Shown here: in pieces, positions 26,675 through 35,362 of the stretch | Layout of the letters: every line of letters begins with the position of its first letter | How positions within the stretch are numbered: the stretch's first letter is position 1 | The notes under the pieces: generated by a model | Seen by the model: the letters and a program-made list of their open reading frames with translations, nothing else | What the model was told of the DNA's origin: nothing | Databases searched by the model: none | DNA from: Mucilaginibacter gilvus | Lineage (GTDB): Bacteria > Bacteroidota > Bacteroidia > Sphingobacteriales > Sphingobacteriaceae | Length of the DNA stretch: 64,000 bases | Reading direction: 5' to 3' | Assembly: GCF_004054195.1 (NCBI RefSeq) | Contig: NZ_SBIW01000001.1 | Coordinates: 434,001 to 498,000, forward strand | Program-made: the position numbers and the translations under genes

Positions 26675-28009
26675 CTACGGAAACTTCACCCCATTATAAG
26701 CCGATACGCTCGCTTTAGGGATATTTGACCCGTATTGCGCGTTAATGGCTTTTATAAATTCATTAGCCACAATAGCGTAGCCTCTCGGGGTTAAGTGGAT
26801 GCCATCAAGCGAAAACACACCACCGCTAATGTAATTTGAGCCCAGGCTTACACCGTCTATCACCATCCCGTTAGCCTTTAAATTGTTCAGGAAGGTAAAT
26901 GCGTCAAACACCGCGAGGCCTTTAGAGGTTGCAGCCGCTTTAATGGTATTGTTATAATCGTTCACATAATCTTTGGTTAACGTAACCTCATTAGCATCCA
27001 GCACATATTGGTTCTCAATCGGCGCATAAGGCGTTAAACCGTAAGGCACGGTACCTACACCTGGCACGGTTACCGGCTGGCCTATTTTGCTGGTAGGGAA
27101 GGTTAATACAACCAAATCCGCTGCTGTTGCAGCGCGTGCGGCATAAGTGGTAGTAGCTATATCGGCAGTGCTGCGTGCATTGATATACAAAGCCGTAACG
27201 GTTGGCGCGTTTTTTTGCACGCCCGCCAAAATAGCGCCAATGGTAACCGTAGTAAAATAAGGTACCGCGGTAACATCAGGTATAGTAGCCACAGCGCCCT
27301 TTTGGCCGGTTGCGGTTAGTTTACCTATCGATAGGTTGTATAGTCCGGCAAATTGATCTTTAGGGGTAAGTGCATCTGCCGCGCCGCCGCTGGTTGCGTA
27401 ACCCAATGCGTCGTTATTACCTAACCAATCGGTAAAAAAGGTGAATGGTTTGGCGGTAACAAAATCAAGGTAGGTGGTGCTGTTTGTACCTGCGTTGCCC
27501 GGCAGCATTCTTTCAAAAAAACCGTTAAGGTTACCATAAGGTGCATAGGTTACCTGTTGTAGTTTTATGCCCGGTACACCATAGTTGTTTATGTCGCCGG
27601 TGTATTTGGTGTATAAAACCACGGTGCCAAAGCCCGGTATAGCAGCTGTACCCCTAACCGCAAGGTTAGTAGTAACCGGCGTAGTGATCGGCGAGCCTGT
27701 GGCGGTAAAGCCAGTTAATTGGATGTAACCCGAACCGTTAGACTGATCGGCGTTAAATAATGGCTGCGTAAATGTACCGCCGCCAACCATAGCCATTTGC
27801 TTGGCAATAATGCTTGGGTAGGAGTTTAATTGCCCTTCCAGGTATAAACCGCCATCGGCGTACCCTGCGGTTAACGAGTTACCCAGAGAGATGTACCGCG
27901 AAAAATCGGCACCACCTTGTGTAGAGGCCGGGGTTTCTATAGTAGGCTTGCACGATGCTAATAATAACAGCCCGGCAGATATGTATATGTAATTTTTTAT
28001 CGATTTCAT
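26675..28009 (-). CDS. SGNH/GDSL-type hydrolase lipoprotein
   Basis: A 444-aa lipoprotein (lipobox LLASC, Cys ~20). Block I is YISLGNSLTAGYADGG with Ser in GNSL instead of GDSL; block V is LDGIHLTPRGYAIVANEFI with the Asp-x-x-His pair. A GNNDALGYA segment supplies block III (GxND). This indicates an esterase/acylhydrolase on the cell surface or periplasm. It is paired with the upstream FadL-like porin (19-base gap), a conserved arrangement in Bacteroidota suggesting hydrolysis of a lipid or ester that the porin takes up. Confidence 0.9.
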   Translation of the reverse strand: MKSIKNYIYISAGLLLLASCKPTIETPASTQGGADFSRYISLGNSLTAGYADGGLYLEGQLNSYPSIIAKQMAMVGGGTFTQPLFNADQSNGSGYIQLTGFTATGSPITTPVTTNLAVRGTAAIPGFGTVVLYTKYTGDINNYGVPGIKLQQVTYAPYGNLNGFFERMLPGNAGTNSTTYLDFVTAKPFTFFTDWLGNNDALGYATSGGAADALTPKDQFAGLYNLSIGKLTATGQKGAVATIPDVTAVPYFTTVTIGAILAGVQKNAPTVTALYINARSTADIATTTYAARAATAADLVVLTFPTSKIGQPVTVPGVGTVPYGLTPYAPIENQYVLDANEVTLTKDYVNDYNNTIKAAATSKGLAVFDAFTFLNNLKANGMVIDGVSLGSNYISGGVFSLDGIHLTPRGYAIVANEFIKAINAQYGSNIPKASVSAYNGVKFP

Positions 28010-28027
28010 GTGCTTAAATACTAAATA

Positions 28028-29248
28028 TTACCAATGATAAGAAAGTGAAACGCCGGGGATATACACGTTACTTTTGAAAGTACCCGATAACTGTGTTTCG
28101 ATATTGGTTTGGGTACGGGTAAACAGGTGCTCAAACTCAAAAGACAGGTCGATATCTAAGCGTTTAGCAAGCTTGTAGCCCACGCCACCGGTTAAGTAGT
28201 AACGGTTAGCATCCGGCACCTCGGGGGTTACATACCCATCCTTAACAGGCGTAGTAGCATAACCGCCGCCAAAGCGCAGTGCTAATTTATTGCTGTATTT
28301 ATATTCCGCACCGGTACGCAACGCGAAAGCATTCTCGTAGTTGCGTGGGGAATAAGTATCGGCCAATGCAGAGGTGTTGGTGGCGTAATCAAAGGCAAGC
28401 GCTTTAAAGCTGCTCCAGCCCACAAAGTTAGCATCGAAGCCCACGGTCAATTTTTTGGTTGGATAAAACCCAAGACCTAACGATAGGGTTCCCGGTAAAG
28501 GTATGCCCGAGTTAAACGTATTTGGTTGCGGGAAGTTTGCCTGCACGGATGATGGCACGGTAAAAATCGCGTCGCCGTTTTTTAGTTTGGTATTCACTTT
28601 CGAGCGGTAGTCCAGCCCTGCTGTAAAAGATTTGGTTTTCAGGAAGATCCCGGCGTTCCAGCCATAGCCTTTGCCCGTACCTTCCAGTTTTGCCTGGCCG
28701 GGGTTTCCGTTAGCATCTGCCAAAGGTATGGCCTTCCTCAGATCTACGCTGGCATGATTATATACAAAACCTGCACCAATGCTTAAAGCATTGGTTAGCT
28801 TGTAGCTAAACGTTGGTTGAATAAAGATAGCTTTCAAATCCAGGCTCTCTACCGCGTATTTGCCCGCCCATGTAGTACCCCAGTCGGTAAGCCCGCCAAA
28901 TGGCGTATAAACGCCCAGGCCAAATTTCCAGTTCGCGGCTTTTGGCCCCCAAACGGCGTAAGCCTGTATAGGCGTTGCTACGCGGTTTTTGGTAAAATAC
29001 TTGTCGTTGGTGCCCGATGGATTGAAGCCGGATTTGAACCATAAAGGGCTTATGCCGACAGAGACGGAATTTTCCGGCAGTAGGGCGACAGCACCCGGGT
29101 TAAAGAAAATGGATGCGCCATCCTGCAGCAGGCCGGTGCCGGTATGGCCCATGCCAATTTGTTTTTGCCCACCAAGATTTACCTGAAAACCCTGTGCAAA
29201 GGCAATAGCAGGTGATAGCCACAATAGTAGCAGTAAAAGTTTTTTCAT
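28028..29248 (-). CDS. OmpP1/FadL/TodX-family outer membrane transporter
   Basis: A 406-aa outer membrane beta-barrel with signal peptide (MKKLLLLLLWLSPAIAFAQG). The mature N-terminus GFQVNLGGQKQIGMGHTGTGLLQDGASIFFNPGAVALLPENSVSVGISPL carries the FadL hatch signature (NP-G/A). Alternating hydrophobic strands continue to a C-terminal VYIPGVSLSYHW ending in an aromatic residue as expected for Bam-dependent barrels. FadL proteins import long-chain fatty acids or other hydrophobic compounds. It is likely cotranscribed with the downstream SGNH lipoprotein. Confidence 0.93.
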   Translation of the reverse strand: MKKLLLLLLWLSPAIAFAQGFQVNLGGQKQIGMGHTGTGLLQDGASIFFNPGAVALLPENSVSVGISPLWFKSGFNPSGTNDKYFTKNRVATPIQAYAVWGPKAANWKFGLGVYTPFGGLTDWGTTWAGKYAVESLDLKAIFIQPTFSYKLTNALSIGAGFVYNHASVDLRKAIPLADANGNPGQAKLEGTGKGYGWNAGIFLKTKSFTAGLDYRSKVNTKLKNGDAIFTVPSSVQANFPQPNTFNSGIPLPGTLSLGLGFYPTKKLTVGFDANFVGWSSFKALAFDYATNTSALADTYSPRNYENAFALRTGAEYKYSNKLALRFGGGYATTPVKDGYVTPEVPDANRYYLTGGVGYKLAKRLDIDLSFEFEHLFTRTQTNIETQLSGTFKSNVYIPGVSLSYHW

Positions 29249-29370
29249 TAATGAGAAATTACGTAACAGAAATAATTGGTTTATTATTGGGCATCAAACT
29301 TAAGAAATTACCTTTAATAAAAACATCAAAAAATCTTAACATAACTATTTAAATATTTGGCAATAAACCT

Positions 29371-29378
29371 TAACTTTG
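29371..29378 (+). promoter_or_regulatory. Possible -7 box of atpD
   Basis: TAACTTTG matches TAnnTTTG and lies 75 bases before the atpD start. A TTG at the ideal -33 distance is not seen (TTTG at 29356-29359 is too close), so support is partial. Confidence 0.42.
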
Positions 29379-29449
29379 CGCCTCTGAAATAGTACCGTTG
29401 TATAATAAAGGTATCCGTTTCAATTAAAATTCTTTAAAACACCAGGTAA

Positions 29450-30958
<1,509 letters not shown>

Positions 30959-31085
30959 TAGCAAGTATTTAATTAGTATCAAGTAGTTAGTATCAAGTAG
31001 CAAGACAGTTTTGTTTTTCCGCTTAATAAAATTGCTTTATACTACTAAATTTTTACTTGATACTTGATACTAACTACTTGATACC
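30959..31085. repeat. Word-repeat block (AGTATCAAGTAG family) between atpD and atpC
   Basis: The 133-base gap is filled by variants of AGTATCAAGTAG and its complement CTACTTGATACT: left arm 30958-31005, right arm 31055-31083, separated by an AT-rich loop. The arms can form a long hairpin inside the atpDC transcript. A related block lies at 44412-44540 before leuA. Confidence 0.78.
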
Positions 31086-31091
31086 AAAAGC

Positions 31092-31340
31092 ATGACATTA
31101 GAAATTCTTACTCCTGATAAAAAAGTTTTCGAAGGCGAGGCTACCTCAGTAACCCTGCCCGGTACTTTAGGGTTTTTAGAGATCCTGAACAACCACGCCC
31201 CCATCATCTCTACCCTGAATGATGGCAAGCTAACCGTAAGGGATGGCGGTAAAGAAGATATCTTTTTTATTAAAGGCGGTGTAGTAGAAGCTTTAAACAA
31301 TAAAGTAACTGTACTGGCAGAAGGCATTACCCATAAGTAA
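31092..31340 (+). CDS. atpC: ATP synthase F1 subunit epsilon (short form)
   Basis: The 82-aa protein is only the N-terminal beta-sandwich domain of epsilon: MTLEILTPDKKVFEGEATSVTLPGTLGFLEILNNHAPIISTL...GGVVEALNNKVTVLAE. The two-helix C-terminal domain that can inhibit ATP hydrolysis in E. coli is absent. This short form is known in Bacteroidota and Chlorobi. It lies 133 bases after atpD, past a repeat block, and is followed by a strong terminator. Confidence 0.96.
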   Translation: MTLEILTPDKKVFEGEATSVTLPGTLGFLEILNNHAPIISTLNDGKLTVRDGGKEDIFFIKGGVVEALNNKVTVLAEGITHK

Positions 31341-31361
31341 TTGCTTTTTGCGCTGATATTG

Positions 31362-31395
31362 AAAAGGCTTTCGACGCATGTCGAAAGCCTTTTTT
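31362..31395 (+). terminator. Rho-independent terminator of atpDC
   Basis: A perfect 14-bp stem, AAAAGGCTTTCGAC (31362-31375) with GTCGAAAGCCTTTT (31380-31393), loop GCAT, continuing into a T-run to 31395. It lies 22 bases after the atpC stop. Confidence 0.93.
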
Positions 31396-31447
31396 GTTGT
31401 TGGAGTATCAGTTCTAAAACTATAAATTTGTATATAAGTGTAAAAGT

Positions 31448-31687
31448 ATGACTACATTAAATATGCGGCAAAAAATAATAAGTTATTTGGCAGATGCTGA
31501 AGAAAACAAAGTAAAGGCCATCTATACATTATTGGAAAGAGATATTGATGAAGGAGAAGCCTTTTTATTGTCTGACGAGCAACTCGACATCTTAGAACAG
31601 GAGGAAGAGTTGCATTTAACTGGCAAAACCAAATCCTATACTAAGGACGAAGCTATTCAAATAATCAGAAGGCAACGAGATTTTTAA
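31448..31687 (+). CDS. Antitoxin-like protein of a ParE/RelE-type module
   Basis: A 79-aa acidic, helical protein (MRQKIISYLADAEENKVKAIYTLLERDI..., later YTKDEAIQIIRRQRDF). It has the size and layout of the small antitoxins placed upstream of RelE/ParE toxins in Bacteroidota: an N-terminal helical pair, a Glu-rich middle and a C-terminal segment beginning SYTKDEAI that would wrap the toxin. It overlaps the next start by one base (TAATG), the usual toxin-antitoxin coupling. The partner is broken. The family call rests on size, composition and neighbour. Confidence 0.72.
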   Translation: MTTLNMRQKIISYLADAEENKVKAIYTLLERDIDEGEAFLLSDEQLDILEQEEELHLTGKTKSYTKDEAIQIIRRQRDF

Positions 31688-31973
31688 TGCCGCAGTTAAT
31701 AGTTAAGCCGCGCGCCATCAAAATGGCACAGGAGGCCTATGGTTGGTATGAGGATCAACAACAAGGTTTAGGAGAGTTATTCTTAAAAGAATTGAGCCGC
31801 TGTTTTGGGAAAATTGAAGATTGGGCATTGCTGTATGCAAAAATTAAGAAAGACTTCGTCAAATAGTTTTACAAACAGTCCCTTATGTTGTTGTTTTCAA
31901 GATTATAAAAAAGCGAGGTTATAGTTTACGCCGTGTTTCATACGAGCCGCAGCCCTCGGAAGAAATTCACTAA
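31687..31973 (+). pseudogene. ParE/RelE-family toxin interrupted by a frameshift
   Basis: The frame from ATG 31687 encodes KMAQEAYGWYEDQQQGLGELFLKEL and WALLYAKIKKDF, the N-terminal half of a ParE-like 'plasmid stabilisation' toxin (A..WYE.Q..GLG..F), and stops at TAG 31866 after 59 codons. In the -1 frame from 31854 the text continues RQIVLQTVPYVVVFKIIKK to TAA 31973, matching the second half (FRR.L....PY.V.F.I). One missing base near 31857 explains both. The joined protein would be ~95 aa, normal for the family. It appears inactivated unless ribosomes shift frame. Confidence 0.75.
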
Positions 31974-32001
31974 ATAGTATTGTTGGCAAAAAATACAAAA
32001 G

Positions 32002-32030
32002 GGCCCGGACAAATGTCTGGGCCTGTTTTT
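32002..32030. terminator. Hairpin terminator between the toxin remnant and the DUF6263-like gene
   Basis: GGCCCGGACA (32002-32011) pairs with TGTCTGGGCC (32014-32023) with one G-T pair and a very short loop. T-run 32025-32030 serves the plus strand; A-runs upstream (31987-32000) give a U-rich tail on the minus strand, where a gene ends at 32044. Confidence 0.75.
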
Positions 32031-32043
32031 GCGGTCAAGCTTT

Positions 32044-32967
32044 TTATTTCCCTGTTGCGGTCATATCTCCTATGATGCTCATCGGGTAGGTCATGCCGCC
32101 TGGTGTAGCCGCAGTATCTTTTATTTGTACAGTAGCTTTCAGATTGCGGGTTTGTTTGTTTTCAACGATCCAGCCGGTGGTTTTGTTGAGTTTTATCTTG
32201 GTGGTAAGTTCGCCGGATACTGCGGTCATACGCATTTGTATGCCGTTAGCAACCCTGTAGTCAGGCAGCGTTTTTTCAGATAATACGGTGCCGGTTCCCT
32301 CTATTAAGCACGCGTCGTCCGTTATAGCCTTCAGGCTGTAGTTTATCTTGGTATTAGCAACTATGGCTGCTGCTTCCATTAAACTATTGGTTGTCCATAC
32401 CCCATTTGCACCAATTTCATCTTTTGGCAACATTACAAAAGAATCCTGCAGATTAGATTTAATAGATTTTTCGCCGAACGACTGTTGTAGTTGAGCCCTA
32501 AGCTGGTTTTTTTGCGCGTCGGGTATCGAGGGTAAATTATCAAACATATGTACATAAAGGCTATCGGTACCCATCACTGCTACAACTTTACCGCGTTTGC
32601 TCATTATAATGGTGAATGGCCTGTTCAGCATCGAGCCCAGTAGCTTGGAAATAATATCCTGTCTATCCAAGCTGCTGCTAAAATCAATCACTTTACCCAT
32701 CATATCCATATGCATGGCCATATTAACGTAACTGGTTTCCAGGTTGTAAAGCGTATCATTTATAGCGGTTACTTTGTGGGCAACCTTTGCAGTAATAATG
32801 GTGGTCATCACCTGATGTGTGCCGTTAATTGCCTGGTCTATACTTATATTGGCATTGGTGGTAAGGTAGTACGTACTGTCTTTTTGCAAGTTGAGTTGTA
32901 GTTTTACCTTTTGGGCGTAGCCGTTTAGGCCAATAAACAGCAGTAATAAGGTTAGGTATTTTTTCAT
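32044..32967 (-). CDS. Secreted protein of unknown function (DUF6263-like)
   Basis: A 307-aa protein with a signal peptide (MKKYLTLLLLFIGLNGYAQ). The mature part is beta-rich, beginning KLQLNLQKDSTYYLTTNANISIDQAINGTHQVMTTIITAKVAHKVTAINDTLYNLETSY, which I recognise as the general pattern of DUF6263 proteins. Met-rich MAMHMDMMGKVIDFSS is notable. There is no catalytic motif. Expected location is periplasm or outer membrane. It faces the ilv leader region; the 560 bases between belong mostly to that operon's regulation. Confidence 0.75.
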   Translation of the reverse strand: MKKYLTLLLLFIGLNGYAQKVKLQLNLQKDSTYYLTTNANISIDQAINGTHQVMTTIITAKVAHKVTAINDTLYNLETSYVNMAMHMDMMGKVIDFSSSLDRQDIISKLLGSMLNRPFTIIMSKRGKVVAVMGTDSLYVHMFDNLPSIPDAQKNQLRAQLQQSFGEKSIKSNLQDSFVMLPKDEIGANGVWTTNSLMEAAAIVANTKINYSLKAITDDACLIEGTGTVLSEKTLPDYRVANGIQMRMTAVSGELTTKIKLNKTTGWIVENKQTRNLKATVQIKDTAATPGGMTYPMSIIGDMTATGK

Positions 32968-33078
32968 GTATATGGTTTGTTATAAAGGTAAAGATGCATA
33001 TAGTTTTTAACAGAGGGAACAACAAAAAGAATTTTGCAAACTCCAATATTGGCCGTGTGGTTTAGAAATAACTTTTAT

Positions 33079-33086
33079 TACATTTG
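33079..33086 (+). promoter_or_regulatory. Probable -7 box of the ilv-leu operon
   Basis: TACATTTG matches TAnnTTTG. The start point would be ~33092, giving a 20-base lead to the leader peptide ATG at 33113. The best -33 candidate (TTG 33049-33051) is 27 bases away, longer than ideal. Confidence 0.5.
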
Positions 33087-33112
33087 GGCTCAGTTTTCAC
33101 CAAAACAGCAAC

Positions 33113-33169
33113 ATGAACAATTTAAACAATAACATAACTATAGTGGCGCAAGTCATTATTCGTAGATAG
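33113..33169 (+). CDS. Branched-chain amino acid leader peptide
   Basis: An 18-codon reading frame encodes MNNLNNNITIVAQVIIRR. Seven of 18 codons are branched-chain: one Leu (TTA), four Ile (ATA, ATA, ATT, ATT) and two Val (GTG, GTC), densest in ITIVAQVII just before the stop. Two Ile codons are the rare ATA. Directly downstream lie an antiterminator and a T-tailed hairpin (33178-33221), and then the complete ilv-leu operon. This is the classical layout for attenuation by ribosome stalling on scarce charged tRNA-Ile/Val/Leu. The frame is too short for routine gene finders. Confidence 0.8.
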   Translation: MNNLNNNITIVAQVIIRR

Positions 33170-33177
33170 AACTTTTT

Positions 33178-33221
33178 ATACTGATATAGAGAGCCAGGTC
33201 AGTATTGTCCGGGCTTTTTTT
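33178..33221 (+). promoter_or_regulatory. Transcription attenuator of the ilv-leu operon
   Basis: Terminator: AGCCAGGTCA (33192-33201) pairs with TGTCCGGGCT (33206-33215), loop GTAT, two mismatches, then seven T (33215-33221). Antiterminator: ATACTGA (33178-33184) pairs perfectly with TCAGTAT (33199-33205), which uses three bases of the terminator's left arm plus its loop, so the two folds exclude each other. A ribosome stalled on the Ile/Val codons would leave 33178-33184 free and favour read-through. Structure was worked out by eye without energy calculation. Confidence 0.75.
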
Positions 33222-33225
33222 ATGA

Positions 33226-33528
33226 CAATTTTTTTGGGGCTGAGTGCCATTTCAGGCAGAATTTAGCAAACTTGTTATGCATGCATAAAAAACATACCAA
33301 ATACCGTTTTAAACTTTGGTATAAGGTGTTAAAAATTACATTCTTTATTTTATATATTTAACAAATTTTAATTCTGTTATATTAAATTATAAAAAACAAT
33401 ATTCTTTTTTAAAATATTTTTTTTAGTTGTTGTTATTCGCGGTAGCTATATCTAACTTACAGAAACAGATTATCACCTAATCATCTATCAACAAATTTAG
33501 CGTTTACGTTGATCGTAAAATATAAAAA
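33226..33528 (+). other. AT-rich gap between attenuator and ilvD
   Basis: No gene is seen in these ~300 bases. They contain a perfect palindrome TATGCATGCATA (33276-33287), an inverted repeat ATACCAAA/TTTGGTAT (33294-33301 and 33315-33322, 13-base spacer) that could be an operator or stem, and a very AT-rich tract (33330-33430) that might hold a second promoter. Confidence 0.5.
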
Positions 33529-35238
33529 ATGAGTTCATCATCAGATACTACAGCGGCTATAGAATTAAACAAGTATAGCAAAACCTTTACGCAGGACCCA
33601 ACACAGCCGGCCGCACAGGCCATGCTTTACGGGATCGGCCTTACCGACGATGATATGCGCAAAGCGCAGGTCGGCGTGGCAAGTATGGGTTACGATGGTA
33701 ACACCTGTAACATGCACCTGAACGATCTGGCCAAGTTGGTTAAACAAGGCGTGTGGAATGAAGATATGGTAGGTTTGATATTCCACACCATTGGCGTAAG
33801 CGATGGTATGAGCAACGGTACCGAAGGAATGCGCTACTCCTTAGTGAGCCGCGATATTATTGCCGATTCTATTGAGGCTGTTACAGGCGCACAGTACTAT
33901 GATGGTTTAATAACCCTGCCCGGCTGCGATAAAAATATGCCGGGCTCTATTATGGCTATGGGCCGCTTAAACCGCCCGTCTATTATGGTATACGGCGGTA
34001 CTATTAAACCTGGTCACTGGAAAGGCGAAGACCTGAACATTGTATCGGCGTTTGAAGCCTTGGGTAAAAAAATGGCCGGCACCATTACTCCTGAGGATTT
34101 CCTGGGGGTGATCAAAAACGCCTGTCCGAGCGCGGGCGCTTGTGGTGGCGTGTACACCGCTAATACCATGGCTGCAGCTATCGAGGCTTTGGGCATGAGC
34201 TTACCTTACTCCTCATCAAACCCCGCATTAAGCGAAGAGAAAAAAGCCGAGTGCCTGGCAGCAGGCGCGGCCATCAAAATATTATTAGAGAAAGACATTA
34301 AACCTTCGGACATCATGACCCGCGAAGCATTCGAGAATGCCATGGTAGTGATCATGGTGTTAGGCGGATCTACCAACGCGGTGTTGCACATGATAGCCAT
34401 GGGCAAAAGCGTTGGCGTAAAAGTAACGCAGGACGATTTCCAAATCGTAAGTAACCGTATCCCGGTGTTGGCCGATATGAAGCCAAGCGGTAAATACATG
34501 ATGGAAGACCTGCACAACGTTGGCGGTGTGCCCGCGGTAATGAAATACTGTTTGGCCCAAGGCTGGCTGCATGGCGATTGCCTTACCGTTACCGGTAAAA
34601 CTATTGCCGAAAACTTAGCAGAAGTACCGGCGTTGGATTTTGATGTGCAAAAAATTATATGGCCGGTGGAAAGCCCGGTTAAAGCTACCGGCCACTTACA
34701 AATACTTTACGGCAATATTGCCGAAGGTGGTAGCGTAGCCAAGATCAGCGGTAAAGAGGGAACTCATTTTGAGGGTCCTGCCCGCGTGTTCGATGGTGAG
34801 TTTGAACTAATAGCAGGCATTCAAAGCGGCCGCGTGCAAAAAGGCGATGTAGTGGTTATCCGAAACGTTGGCCCTAAAGGTGCGCCGGGTATGCCGGAGA
34901 TGCTGAAACCAACCTCAGCCATATTTGGCGCTGGGTTGGGCAGTTCAGTAGCATTGATTACCGATGGCCGTTTTAGCGGCGGTACCCACGGTTTTGTGGT
35001 AGGCCACATCACCCCAGAAGCTTTTGACGGTGGTGCAATAGGTATCATTAAAGATGAGGACAAGATCATTATTGATGCAACAACCAACACCATCAACGTA
35101 ATATTAAGCGACGAAGAAATGGCAGCCCGCAAAGCTGCATGGCAACAACCGGTGCTTAAGGTTAGCAAAGGTTTACTATATCGCTATGCAAAAACGGTAA
35201 CCAGCGCAGCAGAAGGTTGCGTAACAGATGAAATGTAA
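33529..35238 (+). CDS. ilvD: Dihydroxy-acid dehydratase
   Basis: Catalyses the third shared step of valine and isoleucine synthesis, dehydrating dihydroxy-acids to 2-keto acids with an Fe-S cluster. 569 aa, normal length. Cluster cysteines lie in GNTCNMHL (~residue 62), [10 protein letters not shown] (~residue 130) and [16 protein letters not shown] (~residue 203). IlvD-type end: [25 protein letters not shown] ITDGRFSGG. First structural gene of the operon behind the attenuator; a repeat-filled 124-base gap follows before ilvB. Confidence 0.98.
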   Translation: MSSSSDTTAAIELNKYSKTFTQDPTQPAAQAMLYGIGLTDDDMRKAQVGVASMGYDGNTCNMHLNDLAKLVKQGVWNEDMVGLIFHTIGVSDGMSNGTEGMRYSLVSRDIIADSIEAVTGAQYYDGLITLPGCDKNMPGSIMAMGRLNRPSIMVYGGTIKPGHWKGEDLNIVSAFEALGKKMAGTITPEDFLGVIKNACPSAGACGGVYTANTMAAAIEALGMSLPYSSSNPALSEEKKAECLAAGAAIKILLEKDIKPSDIMTREAFENAMVVIMVLGGSTNAVLHMIAMGKSVGVKVTQDDFQIVSNRIPVLADMKPSGKYMMEDLHNVGGVPAVMKYCLAQGWLHGDCLTVTGKTIAENLAEVPALDFDVQKIIWPVESPVKATGHLQILYGNIAEGGSVAKISGKEGTHFEGPARVFDGEFELIAGIQSGRVQKGDVVVIRNVGPKGAPGMPEMLKPTSAIFGAGLGSSVALITDGRFSGGTHGFVVGHITPEAFDGGAIGIIKDEDKIIIDATTNTINVILSDEEMAARKAAWQQPVLKVSKGLLYRYAKTVTSAAEGCVTDEM

Positions 35239-35360
35239 AGCCCCCTAACCCCCTGAAGGGGGAACAAAGGAGCAAAAAAATAAATAATTAACAATTCTTC
35301 CAGCTCCCCCTTCAGGGGGCTGGGGGGCTAAAAACTTCCCCTTTAGGGGGTTGGGGGGCA
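35239..35360. repeat. Three copies of a C5TGAAG5 palindromic repeat between ilvD and ilvB
   Basis: AGCCCCCTAACCCCCTGAAG (35239 onward, to 35263) faces two copies in the opposite orientation, CTCCCCCTTCAGGGGGCTGG (35306 onward) and CTTCCCCTTTAGGGGGTTGG (35335 onward). Each contains the self-complementary core CCCCCTGAAGGGGG. The same family occurs at 37119, 37767, 42420, 43527 and 57581. Confidence 0.88.
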
Positions 35361-35362
35361 AT

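Noticed and set aside
26675..28009. GNSL instead of GDSL in the SGNH hydrolase nucleophile block
   Set aside because: The Ser nucleophile is kept and the Asp position is commonly replaced in SGNH families, so loss of activity is not implied.
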